Below are positions 21,178 to 32,065 of a stretch of 64,000 nt of DNA, one piece after another. The position numbers were made by a program, and so were the translations under genes. Origin of the DNA: Conchocele bisecta (lineage: Eukaryota; Mollusca; Bivalvia; Lucinida; Thyasiridae); NCBI GenBank assembly GCA_029237695.1, contig CM055272.1, positions 32,250,791-32,314,790 on the forward strand, given 5' to 3'. The notes beneath the pieces were generated by a model. The model ran no database searches. It worked only from the letters and a program-made list of their open reading frames with translations, and was not told where the DNA came from. The first letter of the stretch is position 1; each line of letters starts with the position of its first letter.

Positions 21178-21643
21178 AGGTACATGCCCACTCAGTAGGC
21201 ACAAAATGTTGTTATATCAGAGACATCATCTGAGACATTTTCTGGCAAAATAAACATTCATTCACCATTACTCCACGTATTGATTGGCATTATTATACAT
21301 TTTATATCAGACGTAACTTTCCACACTGATATCAGGGGCGATAACCGTGTTTCCTTAAAATGTTAACATACATTACTATTTATACTTTTTTGATGTGCAA
21401 TTATCATACTTTATAATCTGTCGAACATATTATTTTTTCAGGTGACGCATTTAATTAGTATAAATAATTAAAAAGTACCAAGCCTCATTTGCATATGAAA
21501 ATAGCCTGATACCAACGCGCGTCACTATCAGTACAATGAACATTACTAAATGATTATATCTGTATAGCGGGCACTCGTAATCTTTAGTACACATAGTATA
21601 GTGACACAAATATATACTTATTTAATTCCTATAAAGAACATTT
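21174..21643. mobile_element. Family M element, inverted, truncated
   Basis: It begins with the family's terminal TTAAAGGTACATGCCCACTC and runs opposite to 9686-10193 until AAGAACATTT, where the sequence changes abruptly to half of a family I element. Confidence 0.8.
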
Positions 21644-21757
21644 GCAGCCTATGCTCAATAAATGTAAATCCATCAATTGAAATTTACATGCGATTCTAAA
21701 TCTGCACTTATGAACATTTTAGTCGTACAAACTTTAGTGAAACGACCCCCTGAATCC
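21644..21757. mobile_element. Family I, right half
   Basis: It starts at the palindrome centre (GCAGCCTATGCTCAATAAAT) and runs to GTGAAACGACCCCC. The left half is absent, so the break lies at the palindrome axis. Confidence 0.8.
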
Positions 21758-21948
21758 CAACATTTTGTTACCATTGGCCTTACACATGCTGGCTAATGAA
21801 GGGTACTAATGCAGTCTGTTCCATGTCTGCTGTCTTGAACTCGTAGACCCGTCACTGTTACTAAAATGATAATCAAATTTTAAGGTTCAACGAAAGTTTG
21901 ATGAAAACTTCCTGTAGAAAAGTTGTACTGCTTGTGCAAAGACGGGAC

Positions 21949-22148
21949 TTAACCCTTGGAGTGCGGAAACAAATATTGCCGTCTGCTGTTGTTTCATATT
22001 TTGTCTTTCTTCACTATAAAATGATAGTTTGACAGCACTTTCCATTGAAAATGATTCTCACGTGCTGCAAAACCATGTTTTTGTTGAGAAAAAAGGCAAA
22101 TATGAAAAAACAGCAGACAACAATTTTCATTTCCCCACATTCTAAGGA
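21949..22148. mobile_element. Family J MITE, right edge lost
   Basis: TTAACCCTTGGAGTGCGGAA opens it. The palindrome has a shortened left arm, and TTTTTGTTGAGAAAAAAGGC follows. It stops at CATTCTAAGG before the expected GTTAA. Confidence 0.75.
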
Positions 22149-22587
22149 ACAACTTTGTTAAGTGACATTTGAATTGCTTCAGAGAGACATTTCCATTTGG
22201 ACATCACAGCATATATTTTTTTGATAAAATTATAATAACATTTATTGCTTTTTTTTTTTTTTTTAAATAAAATTGAGAATTCTCTTGCGACACCACATTC
22301 ATTATAAATGCCATTGTTTTTAAACAGTGTTCAACAGCTGGCTTGTTTCATCTGTATTTACACCGTTTAGGTTTCCTTCAATTCTGTGTGTATACACAAC
22401 ATGTATTAAAACATACACCTCTTTTCTGATTAATGCAATAGTCCAAAAATGTTCATGAAAGAGTCTCATACACATCTCATACACAGGGGTGTAAGGCTTG
22501 AACAATTTTGGTCACCCTGTCATACCAGCAGTTTGTCACTTACTTTGCCCACAGATTGTTTGATTTACAGTAAAATAATGCCAGGGA

Positions 22588-22831
22588 TTAACTCTTTGCA
22601 TGCTAGCGGCGAAAATATCCGCCAAACGAATTACGAGTATATGTTTTATTTCTCTCTGTAAATATGTCTTGAAATTTCATTAGAATTGTGTCCTCCGGAC
22701 ACAATTCTAATGCAATTCCAAGACATATTCATGACATTTATAAGGAGAAATAAAAGAAAATATAATGAATTGTCATCTGCTATTTTTGAACTATTTATAG
22801 CCCACAAATTTCCCAGCATGCAAAGCGTTAA
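22588..22831. mobile_element. Family D TTAA MITE, complete
   Basis: TTAACTCTTTGCATGCTAG opens and CAGCATGCAAAGCGTTAA closes it. The palindrome at 22662-22730 has TCCTCCGGA at its centre. TTTATTTCTC and GAGAAATAAA stand on either side. Confidence 0.88.
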
Positions 22832-23194
22832 ACCACACATTTTGGGAAGGGGCCCTTGATATAGATTTTGGGAAAACATAGCGCGTGAATCAGGTAAATT
22901 GGGAAATGTAACATCCTTGCAAATTGGGCAAACACAATAGTAATTAAAGTTTGCTCTCAGGCACTTCAAACACTTCCAAGTAACTGCATTGAGATTCTTT
23001 CGATTCTTTCTACTGCATTTTCTTGAGTAGGTTATCAAGTTTCTGACCAAATGTATATTTGTGATGACACTTTGTTTTACTTTTCAATTGGTTGGGAATT
23101 TATTTTACATTTTGGGAAAAATAAAAGGCCCCTAGGCTGGGGGAAGGGGTCTATATAAGGCTCCTGGAGGCATGGTAGCTTAATCCCTGAACAC

Positions 23195-23782
23195 ACGCCT
23201 CAAGTGGTTGGTTATAAACCCTCCATGTGGTATTTCCACACAATCCCTGCATATCTTCACAGCCAATGCTATGTGAAGTATCATTGATACTGGCTAATAG
23301 CAAACAAATATGGCCCTCACAATGCTGAAGAAAATTGTGTCGTCTGCTGTTTATTTTTTATTTTCGATTTTCCTCATCAAAAACATGGTTTGACTACACT
23401 TTAGAATCATTTCCATTGGAAATGATTCTCAAGTGATGTCACACCATGTTTTTGCTGAGAAAGAAGACAAAATATAAAACAACAGCAGACGATAATTTAC
23501 AGTTTGCCGCCTACAAAGTGATTTTTCATTCACACTTGGTACATTTATTGTGTAAAATGGATTGTTTGATTTACAGTAAAACAAATGCACTCCTCAAGTG
23601 GTTATAAACCCTCCATGTGATATTTCCACACAATCCCTGCGATATCTTCACAGCCAATGCTATGTGAATTATCATTGATACTGGCTAATAGCAAACAAAT
23701 ATGGCAAACAAATACAGTTTGCCGCCAACAAAGTGATTTTTCATTCACACTTAGTACATTTATTGCGTAAAATGTAAAATGG
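23195..23782. repeat. Local tandem duplication, one arm carrying J
   Basis: CCTCAAGTGGTT through CAAACAAATATGG (23195-23312) recurs at 23588-23703, and CAGTTTGCCGCC through TTTATTG recurs after each. In the first arm a J element separates the two parts; in the second only about 10 bases do. Confidence 0.85.
23311..23503. mobile_element. Family J MITE, edges lost
   Basis: CCCTCACAATGCTGAAG at the left and CAGCAGACGATAATTTA at the right are J-type, with a good palindrome around TTTCCATTGGAAA. The TTAA edges are missing on both sides. Confidence 0.75.
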
Positions 23783-24042
23783 GCTTTCGCAGTGTAATAA
23801 CACAGTGTATTAACAAGAAACGAGGCAAAGCCACGAAGGCCAGGTTTTTTACAAGCATAGACACTTGGATAACATAATTATACCCACTTTTTGTAGACTA
23901 GATGGCCGTGGCCTGCATGTCGCGCCTTGGGGCGAGGCATGGACACTAAAAAAATAGATATAGTAGATGGAAAAACTTTGACCAAAAAACTTTAACCGGA
24001 CACACGGACGAACGGACGGACGTATGCCAAAATGCCGACGAT

Positions 24043-24795
24043 ATCGCGCTTTCCGCAAGCAGGTGCACAATGATGATAAACACCCATGAAGTATCAAGGT
24101 ATTGGGTGGAGTCAGTTTTGCAGAGATATAGTACACGAAAAAACTTTAACAACAAAATTCAAAGTAATTTGACCTTGACATTGGCACAGAATCGCGCTTT
24201 CCGCAAGCAGGTGCAACAATGATGATAAACACACCCATGTGAAGTATCAGGTATTGGGTGAAGCAGTTGCAGAGATATAGTCACAAAAACGAAAAAACTT
24301 AAAAAAGAAAATTCAAAGTAATTTGACCTTACATTGGGTCACAGATCGCGCTTTTTCCGCAAGCAGGTGCGACAATGATGATAAATCACCCATGTGAAGT
24401 ACAAGGTATTGGGTGAAGCAGTTGCAGAGATATAGTACACGAAAATACTTTAACAAAAAAATTCAAAGTAATTTGACCTTGACATTGGGCACAGGATCGC
24501 GCTTTCCGCAAGCAGGTGCGACAATGATGATAAACACCCATGTGAAGTATCAAGGTATTGGTGGAAGCAGTTGCAGAGATATAGTACACAAAAAAACTTT
24601 AACAAAAAAATTCAAAGTAATTTGACCTTGACATTGGGCACAGGATCGCGCTTTCCGCAAGCAGGTGCGACAATGATGATAAACACCCATGTGAAGTATC
24701 AAGGTATTGGGTGAAGCAGTTGCAGAGATATAGTACACGAAAAAACTTTAACAAAAAAAATTCAAAGTAATTTGACCTTGACATTGGGCACAGGG
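24043..24795. repeat. ~150-bp tandem units inside W
   Basis: Unit starts at 24043, 24191, 24344, 24496 and 24645 give periods of 148-153 bp. Units share AGTATCAAGGTATTGGGTGA and TTTGACCTTGACATTGGGCA with a few indels. Confidence 0.92.
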
Positions 24796-25317
24796 GCCGC
24801 ACGGTTGGGGGTTAGAATAAAAATATGGATGATGATAAACACCCATGTGAAGTTTCAAGGTAATGGGCGAAGCAGTTGCAGAGATATAGTATAACGAAAA
24901 AGTTTAACCAAAAAACTTTAACCAGACGTACATTAAAAAGTTAACGTTGAAAATGGCTAAGTCAATTACGTAGAAATAATAGGTGAAGGTAAAAAAATGG
25001 TCACATATTGGATAGTTGTATGTGGTAGGCACCCCTTGGTTATGAAGCTGTGAAAGTTTGGTGGTCCTAGGTGGTACAGTACCAAAGAAATAGACTTAAA
25101 CACGAAAACTTAACATTGTAAACGCGAAAACTTAACATTGAAAATGGCTAAGTCGACTGCGCGGAAAAAATGGGTCAAGTTAAAAAAAAGTAACATGTTG
25201 GATAGTGATATGTGATGGACACCCCTTGATTATGAAGCTGTGAAAGTTTGGTGGTCTTAGGTGGTACAGTACCAAAGAAATGGACTCAAACACGAAAACT
25301 TAACATTGATTGTGGAC

Positions 25318-25352
25318 GCCGCCCGCCCGCCTCCCGCCGCCCGCCCGCCCGG
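25318..25352. repeat. Short CGCCCG minisatellite in W
   Basis: About 35 bp of CGCCCGCC/CCGCCGCC sequence; the homologous site in the second W element is expanded to about 220 bp. Confidence 0.9.
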
Positions 25353-25585
25353 CTTTCACCAATCCAATAGCCTGGATTGTTTTTAAAAAAACCTGGCTAA
25401 AAATCATAATGCACTAGTGTAATAAATAGGTAAACACAGAAAATGGGATATATGAGAAACCTTGTTTATTTCATCTCCGACCTGTGTAAATCCTGATCAA
25501 CATACACATTCATGCCGCCATGAGTGATTGACTTGGGTTTCGTCGTCATCAAACTTCTACTGAGGTCGCAGGTAGTTGAAATATA

Positions 25586-25832
25586 CAGTGGAACCTCTCT
25601 GGGGCCCGTTTCACTAAACTTTGTACGACTAAGATGTTCGTAAGTGCAAATTTAGGATCGTCTGGAAATTTTAAATGATGGATTTACATTTATTGAGCAT
25701 ACGCTGCATATCTCAATAAATGTAAATCCAATAATTGTTTACACGAAAACATTGCTAATGTAAAATTTACAGACTATCATCATTTTGCACTTATGAACAT
25801 TTTAGTCGTACAAGGTTTAGTGAAATGGGCCC
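25586..25832. mobile_element. Family I MITE beside a B left end
   Basis: TACAGTGGAACCTCTCT (25584-25600) is the left end of B and is cut by I. I runs from GGGGCCCGTTTCACTAAACT to TGAAATGGGCCC at 25832, with its central palindrome shortened. Confidence 0.8.
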
Positions 25833-25910
25833 ATGTCCTCCTCTAACAAGCTGAGGTTTTCATTGCCATGGATATATCCCTGGTGGTCATGTCGGTCTGT
25901 GATTGCAAAA

Positions 25911-26120
25911 TACACAGATGTTGGTTTATGGGAAATGCGGCTTACAGGATTTGTGACCAATGTAGCTCCTGATCAAATAGCACACCCAAGTACCTTGTTG
26001 TTAACACTGTATTGCTTGTTACAATCATGACGGGTGTTTCATTGATGAAATCATGAACAGTGCAGATCCTGATCAGCCTGAAACCGGTAAGCACCGTCTC
26101 TCCAGTCACTGCCACATGTA
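25911..26120. mobile_element. Family H MITE, diverged
   Basis: GGATTTGTGACCAATGTAGC, CTCCTGATCAAATAGC, a CATTGATGAA spacer and GTGCAGATCCTGATCAGCCT through CCAGTCACTGCCACA mark an H copy with decayed ends. Confidence 0.65.
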
Positions 26121-26147
26121 TGTCTAGGAGGGCACTTGTGCCTAAAT

Positions 26148-26207
26148 TACAGTGGAATCTCGCTCAACCAGACACCCTGGGGACCAGCTTAGAGAGGATC
26201 CACTGTA
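26148..26207. mobile_element. Family B palindrome, TA-flanked
   Basis: TACAGTGGAATCTCGCTCAA pairs with CTTAGAGAGGATCCACTGTA. Only the compact two-ended form is present here. Confidence 0.8.
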
Positions 26208-26609
26208 AAAACAAGAAATCAGTAACACTGATAATGTACATGTACCCTGAAACAACACCTAGAGAAACAAACAAATAGTTAAAAAAAATAAGTTATGCCA
26301 CACCATAAACACAAATTTCTAAGCCTCATGACCTTGACCTTTGGGCACAGTCGTCGCATGGATGGGCTAAAGAATGAAAATATGGATGATGACAAATAAT
26401 AAATAGGAAATACCATCAGAATGGCGTACAGGTATACCAACCCTGTGACCTGAAAGCCTATCAGTGACAAAATTCTTACCGCTGCGGGTCACAAAAAAAT
26501 GTGGTCAGAAATCAGTACATATGGCAGCCCCCGTCACAATATGGCCGCCACCCCAATATGGCCACTCGCTTGCAGGGTGTGTCTGCAACAAATTAAAACC
26601 GCCATCAGA
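26208..26609. other. Unassigned, with a fragment of the V body
   Basis: TTTCTAAGCCTCATGACCTT to GAAAATATGGATGATGAC at 26307-26393 matches the tandem body of V at 62727-62808. The rest is unassigned. Confidence 0.45.
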
Positions 26610-27061
26610 TATGGTGGCATATATTTGCCATCAAGATGTCGAGATGTTGACATAATTTATCCCAACATGTCGACTTAAATATCACGATATGTTGTCATAA
26701 CGTGAAACTATGTTGACAAATTATGTCGACTTATCGCTATAACTTATCACATTATGTCGACATGTTGAGATGAAATATCAAGTTATGTTGACATGTTGAT
26801 ATAAAATATCACATTATGTCAAAATATTGTATTAACCTATCACGTTATGTTGACGTATTGTGTTAACTATTCACGTTATGTCTACATGTGTTAAAATATC
26901 ACAGTATGTTGACTTGTTGTGATAACTTATCACGTTATGTCGACATAATTTATCTCAACATGTTGACATAGTTTCACATTATGTCGACATGTCATGATAT
27001 TTAAGTCAACATGTTGCGATAAATTATGTCAACATCTTGATGACAAATATATGCCACCATA
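26610..27061. mobile_element. Foldback element with internal ATGTCGACAT repeats
   Basis: TATGGTGGCATATATTTGCC at the left and the complement ending in CCACCATA at the right form arms of roughly 100 bp. TA stands at both edges. The interior repeats TATCACGTTATGTCGACATG-like units on an irregular 30-45 bp period. It is the only copy in the window. Confidence 0.8.
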
Positions 27062-27187
27062 ATCAGACAACGAGTTATACAAAACAACTTGATGCAAACC
27101 AACCAAATCCCAAACAACTGAAAATACCGTAGCCATCCCATCATAAAATGGCAGCTATCCCGAAACACTTAACAACCAATAACACTC

Positions 27188-27393
27188 TTAACTCTCCTTA
27201 GACCGCTATCTTATTTTTTTGTCGTCTGCTGTTTATTTTCTATTTTCCATTTTTATCATCAAAAAATGCTTTGACAGCACTTCAGAATCAATGATTCTGA
27301 AGTACTGTCAAACCATGTTTTTATTGAGAAATAAGGCAAGATATAAAAGCAACAGCAGGCAACAATTGTTGTGAGTAGCGGTCTAAGAGTGAA
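27188..27393. mobile_element. Family J MITE
   Basis: TTAACTCTCCTTAGACCGCT opens; GGTCTAAGAGTGAA closes, its TTAA mutated to TGAA. The palindrome centre is shortened (AGAATCAATGATTCT). Confidence 0.8.
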
Positions 27394-27601
27394 CCCTTAC
27401 TATACTGAATTAAATTTTGTCGTCTGCTGTTTATTTTTTATTTTCCATCTTTCTCAACAAAAACATGGTTAGATAGCAGGATTCGACACTATTGGAAATG
27501 ATTCTAAAGTACTGCCAAAGCAGGTTGTTTTATCAAGAAGAAATACAAAATATGAAAAACAACAGCAGACATTTTTTATGTCCCCATATTCTAAGGGTTG
27601 A
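27390..27601. mobile_element. Family J MITE abutting the previous copy
   Basis: It begins in the same four bases (TGAA) that end the previous copy, continues CCCTTACTATACTGAATT and ends ATTCTAAGGGTTGAA. Its palindrome is decayed. Confidence 0.75.
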
Positions 27602-27740
27602 AATCTCTGAACGTGCATCAAGAAGTTTGTAAGCAGATGAGACACGGTAGTAATAATTTTTTATCAAGCAAGTAACCAGCTGCGAATTGACTGAATACAT
27701 GTTAACAAATAACAATGTGTCATATCCTGTATGGACTAGA

Positions 27741-27954
27741 TGTGAGACGTGCCATGGGATTTTGTACCTTCAAACATCTGCGTAATTTCATGAAATATGT
27801 TTACAAACTTTCCGTAAATGGTGAAAAAAGTTGATTTTTTTTTCAGAGTACGTCATTTTGACTTTAGTTATGAAAAATATTGTAAATTTTGTAAACGTAT
27901 TTAATGAAATTACGCAGATATCCGAAGGTACAAATTCACATGGCGTGTCTCATA
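27741..27954. repeat. Long inverted repeat
   Basis: GAGACGTGCCATGGGATTTT at the left and AATTCACATGGCGTGTCTC at the right are inverted, as are TGCGTAATTTCATGAAATAT and its counterpart. About 65-bp arms surround 75 bp of AT-rich DNA. Confidence 0.8.
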
Positions 27955-28112
27955 TGTACATCCGGGTCTTTAGATGATATAACATTGGTCGAAAAGTGTC
28001 ACATGTTACCAAATAGCCATCATGCTCTGTAAACAAGTATATTTGATTATAACATGGGAATACTTGTATTATATAAATACTTCAAAACTTATCAAGCAAT
28101 TTTCAACTTTTC

Positions 28113-28292
28113 TTAACCCTTTTTCATTTTTGCTTTAATTCTTAACAAAAAACTGGTTTTGACAGCACATGAGAATCGTCTCCACTGGAGATGATTCTCA
28201 TGTGCTGTCAAAACCAGATTTTTGTCGAGAAATATTGAAAATAAAACATTTCCAACAGACGACAACTTTTAATTCAGCATAGTAAGGGTTAA
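28113..28292. mobile_element. Family J-like TTAA MITE, variant core
   Basis: TTAACCCTTTTTC opens and CATAGTAAGGGTTAA closes it. The core (28152-28218) is GGTTTTGACAGCACATGAGA and complement around CCACTGG, a diverged J palindrome. Confidence 0.85.
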
Positions 28293-28617
28293 TTACTTGT
28301 AACAATTTCAGCATCAACGCCTTTGAAATAGGCCCAAATGTCCTCAAAACCCCACTGATCCAATTACCTAACCTTGGTGTCATGAAGGTAGGTCACTCAC
28401 GATTGGTTGTCTGAGAAACGGAATCCAGTGTCGGTATTTTTTTTATCACGTTCCTGTGTGTATCAACAATATTTGGTCAATATCACGCTGTTTTGGCTTA
28501 ACACATTTTAAATATTGACTCATCTGAGATAACCGGGGATTAGATTTGTGCTACAATTTGTCACCCGAGATTCCAAACGTGAATAACCTTGACGACTATA
28601 ATTGCTCTTCCCACTTA

Positions 28618-28689
28618 CGCGGAACCTCTCAAAACCGGACACCGTGGGAGGTCCCCAGGGTGTTCGACATGGAGGGGTTCTATTGTAAT
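28618..28689. mobile_element. Family B palindrome, diverged
   Basis: GCGGAACCTCTCAAAACCGG and GGTGTTCGACATGGAGGGG are recognisable B arms around GTCCCC; the terminal TACAGT is mutated. Confidence 0.65.
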
Positions 28690-28831
28690 TGAGTTATCCT
28701 ATTTATTCTCTACTTGCAATATATACGTGTTCTGGCAATTATCACGGGTCGCACAACTATGTCTTGTAATTTTAAACATTATTAATATGGTACATTGAAC
28801 AAAACATGACAAATATGATGTCTAAAATTAT

Positions 28832-29087
28832 TTAACCTTTTCACCCCTAAACAAATGGAATGGATTTTCATATGTTAATTTTCCTACCAATTCAATCATC
28901 CGAAAAATGATTTTAAGACTTAGTGTAGTCCATTTATGAAAAGGGGGTGTTTTTTTTGTCTAAAAAGTATGAAAATTACTTGCATAAAGTGCAGATCCTG
29001 ATGAGATGGCTCGTTACGAGCCGGCTCATCTGGATCTACACTGTTTGCAAACACCGCTATAGAGGGATGTAGTGCTGAAAGGGTTAA
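28832..29087. mobile_element. Family E TTAA MITE, complete
   Basis: TTAACCTTTTCACCCC opens and CTGAAAGGGTTAA closes it. The hairpin pairs GCAGATCCTGATGAGATGGC with its complement at about 28990-29043. Confidence 0.88.
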
Positions 29088-29584
29088 CTATATGAAAATA
29101 CATTTTACTGATACTATAGAAGGGGTGGGAGCTTACATAATTACTATAATAAATCTAAAATGAAATGAATGGGGTTTAACGTCCCAGCAGCAGCTAAGGT
29201 CATATAGGGACGGGGTATAATAAATGTGAAACATTAGCTCTCAATGGCATAGATTAGTTTCATGAATAGGTTACCCAAACTTGGTAAATCACGCGTAATT
29301 TCTTTTTGAACTGCTTTCTGGAAACAGTGCTAGCAGTGGCAGAATTTGTAAATTTAGCGTCACGTTATGTTGCTTTACCGTGACAACAACCAGGAGTAAC
29401 TAAGCAATGTGACCTCAAATTGACAAATTCCGCCAATTCTAAAGTCAAGGGTGTTGTAACAAATCCAAGGGCAGATACTCATGATTTTCCAAGTTTGGTA
29501 CCAGACAGATCTCGCTGTGTGTGTTTTGCAGGCAGTAGTGGACATAATGATTATAGAAGCAAGTATAGTTAAATCTACCGCTAA
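29088..29584. other. Unassigned, with a T/SINE-like fragment
   Basis: GGGGTTTAACGTCCCAGCAG at 29170 heads a fragment like those at 1258 and 5847. The rest is unassigned. Confidence 0.4.
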
Positions 29585-29652
29585 GATTTTCATGTCAGAG
29601 AGTGGCAGGGTATGCATATTATGCATACCCTGCCACCTCTGGCATGAAAATC
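29585..29652. repeat. 68-bp palindrome
   Basis: GATTTTCATGTCAGAGAGTG pairs with its complement around TATGCATATTATGCATA, with two or three mismatches. No second copy is present. Confidence 0.9.
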
Positions 29653-29659
29653 ACTGCAC

Positions 29660-30073
29660 ACAGAAAAAACCTGTGTGTATGTTGGTGTACGCACAAATTT
29701 TTTTTTTTAAAAAGTGTTAAATTAATTAAATTTGTCAATTTTCAATAAAGGTTTAAATCACGGGGATATCATATTAGCGTGTTGGCTTAATCATGTAATT
29801 CAATTTACTAGCTGTACCATAATGAGCGGATATCCAAGTCATAAATGCATAACATGTACATGTATTGAATATTGAATAACTAATTTGTATGCAAACACCA
29901 ACCATCCATAGAAAAGTTAAGAAGATTATGCAAATGATATAATTCACTATCTTGTCGCACGGCATTGCAAATAGCAAATGTATTGCATAAAATGGCTTTT
30001 CGCGGTGTAATGAGAACATCATAATATGCTTAGTGTAACAAATATGCAAATGAGATCACTGCGGAAAACATGC
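29660..30073. other. No recognisable feature
   Basis: AT-rich sequence only. Confidence 0.45.
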
Positions 30074-30351
30074 TTGGCTCTCAAAACAGCTTCATTGTAT
30101 GATGCTGTGCTTATGCAATAAATATAATCTAACATTTCGATGGTCTAGTAACATAAGGTCGTAACTGCTATGCTTTAGCATAGCAGTTACGACCTTATGT
30201 TACTAGACCATCGATTTGTGCTGATTTACTGTATTTATTAAACTTGTGCTCTGAAAACAGCTTTATTATGCAATAAATATAATCTAACATTACGACCTTA
30301 TGTTACTAGACCATCGATTTGTGCTGATTTACTGTATTTATTAAACTTGTT
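30074..30351. repeat. Perfect palindrome within a local duplication
   Basis: 30137-30214 is a 78-bp palindrome (TCGATGGTCTAGTAACATAA and complement, 2-bp loop). GCAATAAATATAATCTAACA and the right arm plus ATTTGTGCTGATTTACTGTA are repeated downstream (30250-30351), but there the left arm is missing. Confidence 0.92.
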
Positions 30352-31505
30352 GGCTGGCTTGTTTAATAAATATCACATTAAATCATCACTCAGTAAGATA
30401 TTATATGTACATATATGTATAACATTCTATTACAGTTAAGAAGTGCAAATATATTGAAAAAAATACTGAGATTTCATTTTTGTACTCTTATATCAGATAA
30501 TGATTAAATATAAAATTAGGAGAATGAAAATCACATTACATTTTTTTCTTCAAAAGTTGTGCTATGGTTCATCTTGATGTCATATGTAATAATAATATCA
30601 CTGCAAGATTGATAGACCCTGGCTCGTATACAATTAAGTAACATTTTCTTCTTTCATTTCACTTCATTCAATATTTGTTGATGTAAGAAAAATATTTTGT
30701 CCCACAGCTGATAAAATGAACCTTGCAATCTGTGTTCTAGTTCAGTCTGCACATCACAGCAGATCTAGTTCTAACATCATACTCTTCTCATTTTACTTGT
30801 TATAACACAGTTTTACTGCTGCAAACAAATGGATGTGACCACTATACGACTGCACAAATGCCGATGTGGGTCAGGGTCTATTCTGTGGAGATCGTCCTAT
30901 GCTAAGCCCAGTTTTATTTCCCGTCGCCATATTTCATTGATAGCTGCTTAAAATTCATAGCTTCTCAAACAGTTTAATTATTTATTTACGAAACACTTTC
31001 GCTGTATAAAGCACCCCGCAGACCATGGCAAATTATGCTGACTTTCTTTAAAAGTACTTAGCCACTTTAGGAGAACACATTTATTGATGAATGTTAGAGA
31101 CATTTCACAGCAAAATGAAAACTTCTCAGGCAATATACATTGTGCAATGTGTAATGAATCATATGAAAAGTATGTAATATAAATCCAAAAATAACTTTTT
31201 ATAAACTTTTATAGTTATATAGAGATTTATGCGAAATATTCACCTTCCTGTGCACAATTTCCCAGTTAAAGATTGTATTATAAACACATTTCAAAATATA
31301 TGTAGTTTAATGTCGTAAAATTCCCTTCAGAACGTTTTATTATAAACACATTTAAAAATAAAATTAAATATTGTTTAATGTCACAAATCAGTCAATTATG
31401 AGAATTTAGATGGACGTATACTAGTAAGTGACATATTTGCAATAAATCACAATTTATTGGTAGGAATAGCCATAGTGTATTGTATGTTATATACACCTGC
31501 TTTTA
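30352..31505. other. No recognisable feature
   Basis: About 1.1 kb of AT-rich sequence; TAAACACATTT(C/A)AAAATA is locally repeated at 31281 and 31344. Confidence 0.45.
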
Positions 31506-31620
31506 ATCCTTTGAACCCGAAAGCCCGCTATAGCGGTTTATGCAAACAATGCTCGTAACGAGCCATCTCATCAGGATCTACATTTTTTGAAAGTAATTTT
31601 CATATTTCTAAGGCTGAATA
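31506..31620. mobile_element. Family E fragment
   Basis: AATCCTTTGAACCCGAAAGC to GCAAACAATG, then CTCGTAACGAGCCATCTCAT, match the left of the copy at 50347. Most of the left hairpin arm is deleted. Confidence 0.7.
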
Positions 31621-31700
31621 TCAAACTAGAGCAAGTGAGCATGGACTCATAGCTGCTCCCGGCCACCGGGTTTATTTGTTTGTTTATTGGTACATGTATT

Positions 31701-31888
31701 TTACTCTTTGCATGCTGGGAAATTTGTGGGCTGTAAATAGTTCAAAAATAGCAGATGACAATACATTATATTTTATTTCTCCTTATAAATGTCATGAATA
31801 TGTCTTGGAATGTCATTAGAATTGTGTCCGGAGGACACAATTCTAATGAAATTGCAAGACATATTTACAGAGAGAAATAAAACATATA
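31701..31888. mobile_element. Family D MITE, right end lost
   Basis: TTACTCTTTGCATGCTGGGA opens it. The palindrome at 31797-31866 has GTCCGGAGGAC at its centre and GAGAGAAATAAAAC follows. It stops where family G starts. Confidence 0.8.
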
Positions 31889-32065
31889 CATATAAACCTG
31901 TGCTAAAGACCACCTCTGAATAGCAATAACCTGGCTATAAAGGCCACAATGTTGTCCCAATGGCACAATTACTATATAAATGACCCTGCGAATAAAGACC
32001 ACCTGTGAACAAAGGCCAGATTTTTCAGTTCCAATGGCTGGCCTTTATTCACAGGTTTTACTGTA
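31889..32065. mobile_element. Family G MITE, reverse orientation
   Basis: The left end is decayed (ACATATAAACCTGTGCTAAA). The internal inverted pair (CACCTGTGAACAAAGGCC, GGCCTTTATTCACAGG) and the right end ACTGTA are present. Confidence 0.75.

Larger units (their letters stand above)
23812..25398. mobile_element. W element, copy 1
   Basis: AACAAGAAACGAGGCAAAGC starts it and AAAAACCTGGCT ends it; GCCAGGTTTTTT near the start and AAAAAACCTGGC at the end are inverted repeats. Inside are 5-6 tandem units of about 150 bp beginning ATCGCGCTTTCCGCAAGCAG (24043-24795), then two longer units with AAAATGGCTAAGTC, and a short CGCCCG minisatellite. It has no protein-coding frame and looks like a non-autonomous tandem-repeat element. 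Confidence 0.8.

Noticed and set aside
22646..23050. 134-codon minus-strand frame with CLKC...CVCPIC
   Set aside because: The cysteine spacing hints at a zinc finger, but about half the frame lies in a D MITE, and no homologous exon or splice structure is visible.
23812..25398. W as an LTR or LINE retroelement
   Set aside because: No reverse transcriptase frame, no direct long terminal repeats and no poly-A or target duplication are seen.
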